Assembly (NCBI GenBank): GCA_000406005.1
Contig: ASZN01000005.1
Coordinates: 121,776 to 185,775, forward strand
From: Candidatus Poribacteria bacterium WGA-3G
GTDB lineage: Bacteria > Poribacteria > WGA-4E > WGA-3G
Reading direction: 5' to 3'
Length of the DNA stretch: 64,000 bases
Shown here: one piece after another, positions 61,894 to 64,000 of the stretch
Numbering within the stretch: position 1 is the stretch's first letter
Layout: each line of letters opens with the position of its first letter
Made by a program: the position numbers and the translations under genes
Notes under the pieces: model-generated
The model's input: only the letters and a program-made list of their open reading frames with translations
What the model was told of the DNA's origin: nothing
Databases searched by the model: none

Positions 61894-62664
61894 CTATTGA
61901 CCCTTTAACTTTCCCCATGTAACAGCGAGCTTGTTAGATGCTTCTACTGCTAATGATTCACTTTCCATAACTGCGTTGATCTCACCTTCATCCAGAACGC
62001 GATCATACAGTCGTATTTCGTCAATTATACCCTTGAATAGGTATTCATGTACAGGACGTTCATTAGCACCCGCTCCGATGAGAAAATCTCGTTGCTCATT
62101 GAAATTCGGGTCAGGGGTCCTTTCGCCTATGTGTTCACCGTTTACGTAGAACACTTGTTTGCCATCGGCATAAACACCAGCGACATGATCCCATTCACCG
62201 ATATTGACGGCGGGACCTTGCACAGATACCCACGGTGTTGCACCATCGCCTGTCCAGAACTGCCACGTATTTCCGGGTTCAGCGTAAATGATATAACCAC
62301 TTGTAGGTGGCTCATTACGAGAGGATATAACAGCACGGTGATTCGCACTCCCGGGTTCCACGTTTGCCCATGCACATATCGTAAAAGATTCAGGATTGAG
62401 ATTCTCATGGAATGGCACTCTCACCTCATCTTCAGTTTGGTCAAATTCAATTCCGCCACCGAAATATCCATCGACCCTTTGTGGATCTCCGATTAACATG
62501 CCGTCGTGTCCATTACCGGTTGCGTCAATTGCGGTGTCACCGTCGTTTTCGTTGAAATCCCAATATGCTACAAGACCTTTTTCGACATCTACAGATAGCA
62601 CGGGTTGTGACATTAGACCTACAAAAAGTAGCAATAAAGCACTCGTGAATGCTACAAATTTCAT
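61894..62664 (-). CDS. Secreted LamG-domain protein
   Basis: A 256-residue exported protein: signal peptide 1-24 (FTSALLLLFVGLMSQPVLS), then a laminin-G/concanavalin fold (~28-235) with the typical LVAYWDFNENDGDTAIDATG, GHDGMLIGDPQRVDGYFGGG, FTICAWANVEPGSANHRAVI and IIDEIRLYDRVLDEGEINAV. Such domains bind carbohydrate or protein surfaces. The tail is NKLAVTWGKLKGQ, the KL-x3-WG motif shared with the protein at 9590. AGGAG precedes ATG 62664 and a promoter is at 62742-62770. Confidence 0.88.
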   Translation of the reverse strand: MKFVAFTSALLLLFVGLMSQPVLSVDVEKGLVAYWDFNENDGDTAIDATGNGHDGMLIGDPQRVDGYFGGGIEFDQTEDEVRVPFHENLNPESFTICAWANVEPGSANHRAVISSRNEPPTSGYIIYAEPGNTWQFWTGDGATPWVSVQGPAVNIGEWDHVAGVYADGKQVFYVNGEHIGERTPDPNFNEQRDFLIGAGANERPVHEYLFKGIIDEIRLYDRVLDEGEINAVMESESLAVEASNKLAVTWGKLKGQ

Positions 62665-62741
62665 TTTTTTTACTCCTGATTTTGAGAGTTTTCGGTCAAT
62701 TGATGAGATAGAGGTTCCTCATCTGCGTTCAATTAACGTAT

Positions 62742-62770
62742 AGTATAACAGTTTTCCGAGGAAGCAGCAA
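62742..62770 (-). promoter_or_regulatory. Promoter for the LamG gene
   Basis: Minus strand TTGCTG (62770-62765), 17-nt spacer, TATACT (62747-62742). Confidence 0.5.
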
Positions 62771-62792
62771 TAAAAAGTTGGCAACTATTCTG

Positions 62793-62821
62793 TTGACATT
62801 TCAAAGGTTCTCACCTATAAT
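62793..62821 (+). promoter_or_regulatory. Perfect-consensus sigma-70 promoter for the SDR gene
   Basis: TTGACA (62793-62798), 17-nt spacer, TATAAT (62816-62821), 65 nt before the start. Confidence 0.8.
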
Positions 62822-62886
62822 AGCAACATGGAAATATTGGTGTATTGCTTTCAAATCCGTATTATACAAAAGACGTGAGGTTTTTA

Positions 62887-63657
62887 ATGAACTTAGGATT
62901 AAAAGACAAAGTAGCCGTCGTAACAGGCGCAAGCCGCGGTATCGGACGCGCCATCGCACACGGATTCGCTGAAGAGGGCGCGCGACTCAGCATCTGTGGC
63001 AGAACCGAAGATACACTTCAAAGCGTAACAGATGAACTCACCGAAAAAGGTGCAACCGTCTTCGCTAAACAGACGGATGTTACAGACACGGAACAGGTCG
63101 AGGCATTTATAGCGGAAACGGTGGAAACCTACGGCAGGATTGATGTCGTGGTCAACAACGTCGGGGGTAGCCGATGGACCCCTCTCGAAGATATTTCGGA
63201 TACCGAGTGGCACGAAATCCTTGATCTGAACGTGGTATCTGCAGCACGCGTTAACCGACTCGCGATCCCTCAGATGCAGAAACAGGGCGGTGGCACAATT
63301 CTCATGATAACCTCTATCTACGGTCGAGAGGGTGGCGGACACATCACTTATAACGCCGCGAAAGCCGCCGAGATTAGCATGACGAAATCTTTGGCGAAGG
63401 AACTCGCGCCGGATAACATCCGTGTAAATAGCGTTGCACCGGGTTCAATCCTCTTCCCCGGCGGTGGTTGGGCGCGCCGCATAGCCGCGGATCCAGAAGC
63501 GATGGACGCATTTGTGAAAAGCGATATGCCGCTCGGCAGGTTCGGGAAGCCAGAAGAAATCGCGAACGTCGTCGTCTTCCTTGCATCGGAACGTGCAAGT
63601 CTTGTCACGGGTGCCTGTGTGAACGTTGATGGATGCCAGACCCGTTCAAATATTTAA
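62887..63657 (+). CDS. Short-chain dehydrogenase/reductase
   Basis: A 256-residue NAD(P)-dependent Rossmann enzyme. Seen: cofactor motif VAVVTGASRGIGRAIAHGFA, NNVGGSRWTPLED (an NNxGG variant of NNAG), catalytic Ser in ILMITSIYGREGGG and the Y-x3-K in ITYNAAKAAEISMTKSLA, then NIRVNSVAPGSI. It resembles FabG-like 3-oxoacyl reductases and glucose-1-dehydrogenase-like SDRs; the substrate is unknown. ATG 62887 gives the canonical N-terminus (LKDKVAVVTGAS); fourteen upstream codons are not conserved. A perfect promoter lies at 62793-62821. Confidence 0.93.
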   Translation: MNLGLKDKVAVVTGASRGIGRAIAHGFAEEGARLSICGRTEDTLQSVTDELTEKGATVFAKQTDVTDTEQVEAFIAETVETYGRIDVVVNNVGGSRWTPLEDISDTEWHEILDLNVVSAARVNRLAIPQMQKQGGGTILMITSIYGREGGGHITYNAAKAAEISMTKSLAKELAPDNIRVNSVAPGSILFPGGGWARRIAADPEAMDAFVKSDMPLGRFGKPEEIANVVVFLASERASLVTGACVNVDGCQTRSNI

Positions 63658-63799
63658 CATGGTGCCAACAGGGTAAATGAGACTTAAATTTTTCTCTTGT
63701 TTATAAAGGTATAAACATGTTAAAATGATACAAGTGGAAAATAAGGAGTAGTTCCTAAACAGTTCTTTTTCTGTATTTTTATTGATTTTTCTATGTTTA

Positions 63800-63848
63800 A
63801 CGGAAACCAATGTAGGCATTTTGCGGGGTTCGATTCCCCGTTGCCGTA
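63800..63848 (+). other. tRNA T-arm and acceptor-like fragment
   Basis: CGGGG (63824-63828), loop TTCGATT (63829-63835), CCCCG (63836-63840) is a canonical tRNA T-arm, followed by TTGCCGT plus A, like an acceptor 3' strand. No complementary ACGGCAA lies at tRNA distance; ACGGAAA at 63800-63806 pairs with one mismatch but leaves only 17 nt in between, too short for D and anticodon arms. So it is a tRNA 3' remnant, an integration-site copy, or part of a larger RNA. Confidence 0.45.
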
Positions 63849-63850
63849 TC

Positions 63851-64000
63851 CAGTAGTCTCGTGCAAAAACCAAGCACACCCGACAAAAACCACGTCGGTT
63901 CTACTGCGAGGGGTTCACACACGAGTGAGACGAACCCTGACACTGTGAGGACACTCGGAAATGATAAGGCGTTAGCATTTCGGTGCTAACTTTGAGGGTT
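63851..64000 (+). ncRNA. Candidate structured RNA with a pseudoknot (continues past window)
   Basis: This stretch has no ORF but dense pairing: an outer stem CAGTAG (63851-63856)/CTACTG (63901-63906) enclosing hairpins GTGC/GCAC (63861-63877) and CCGAC/GTCGG (63880-63898), both with AAAAACCA in the loop; then GGGTTC (63911-63916)/GAACCC (63932-63937) whose loop CGAGTG (63922-63927) pairs with CACTCG (63952-63957), an H-type pseudoknot; then hairpin GTTAGCA/TGCTAAC (63971-63990). The class is unknown; catalytic intron, tmRNA-related or mobile-element RNA are possible. Confidence 0.45.

Noticed and set aside
63800..63848. A complete tRNA gene
   Set aside because: Only a T-arm and a 3' acceptor-like strand are present; no D or anticodon arm fits at the right distance.
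1..64000. Genome-wide reassignment of TGA to Trp or Gly
   Set aside because: Many complete genes end in TGA (PPK2, PhyH at 9565, CydA, TRAP) and Trp is encoded by TGG throughout.
63824..64000. Definite permuted tmRNA
   Set aside because: No matching 5' acceptor strand or tag reading frame with the usual Ala ending was found before the window ends.

Overview
The window looks like a chromosome piece from a large-genome, sponge- or seawater-associated bacterium of the Candidatus Poribacteria type. This is inferred from gene content (three sulfatases, four PhyH-type dioxygenases, a DUF6785-like membrane protein, secreted LamG/dockerin/FlgD-Ig proteins, FRG and TPR proteins, moderate GC); no rRNA or complete tRNA gene confirms it. 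TGA is an ordinary stop for many genes here (for example at 8767-8769 and 46777-46779), so the genetic code is standard.

Layout. 1-11.2 kb: end of an acidic TPR protein, transketolase, then a tight cytochrome c / redoxin / DUF4175 operon, a PPK2 kinase, two PhyH dioxygenases and a secreted protein. 11.2-16.3 kb: a defence-like block with an AAA-ATPase/nuclease, a type II restriction-modification pair, two unknown small ORFs and an XRE regulator, bordered by a duplicated PhyH gene scrap. 16.3-26.6 kb: three sulfatases interleaved with FRG and TPR proteins, one TPR protein carrying a UPF0175-type antitoxin domain next to its PIN toxin, then a D-threonine-aldolase-like enzyme. 26.6-35.1 kb: DUF6785-like membrane protein, maf, an IolB-like gene, and the housekeeping run yebC-ruvC-ruvA-ruvB-queA-yajC on the minus strand. 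35.1-45.4 kb: a zinc-ribbon protein, a ~1,575-residue LRR/metallopeptidase/dockerin protein, a PAP2-like protein, a tandem peroxiredoxin, PhyH, Gfo/Idh/MocA and PhyH genes. 45.4-64 kb: cydAB, a cysteine-rich secreted protein, a WD40 protein, a fused scrap of an ABC permease and a GT-C glycosyltransferase, a TRAP transporter, rsmA, coaBC, gmk, a four-cluster ferredoxin, a LamG protein, an SDR, and a structured RNA-like segment at the right edge.

Most notable result: three in-frame TGA codons lie exactly at catalytic redox positions of two genes. One is in a TlpA/ResA-like redoxin (residue 184, U-G-C). Two are in one tandem peroxiredoxin (residues 79 and 230, each the peroxidatic position with the resolving Cys five residues on). 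Each TGA is followed, at 15 or 14 nt, by a hairpin whose loop has G in its first two bases, as expected for a bacterial SECIS. I read these as selenoproteins; a single secreted peroxiredoxin with two Sec-active domains would be unusual. No sel genes lie in the window, so the decoding machinery must be sought elsewhere.

Other points of interest: the TPR-antitoxin fusion, a shared C-terminal KL-x3-WG-x-hK motif on two secreted proteins, a putative PD-(D/E)XK restriction enzyme, several recent tandem duplications, and a pseudoknot-bearing RNA candidate beside a tRNA T-arm.
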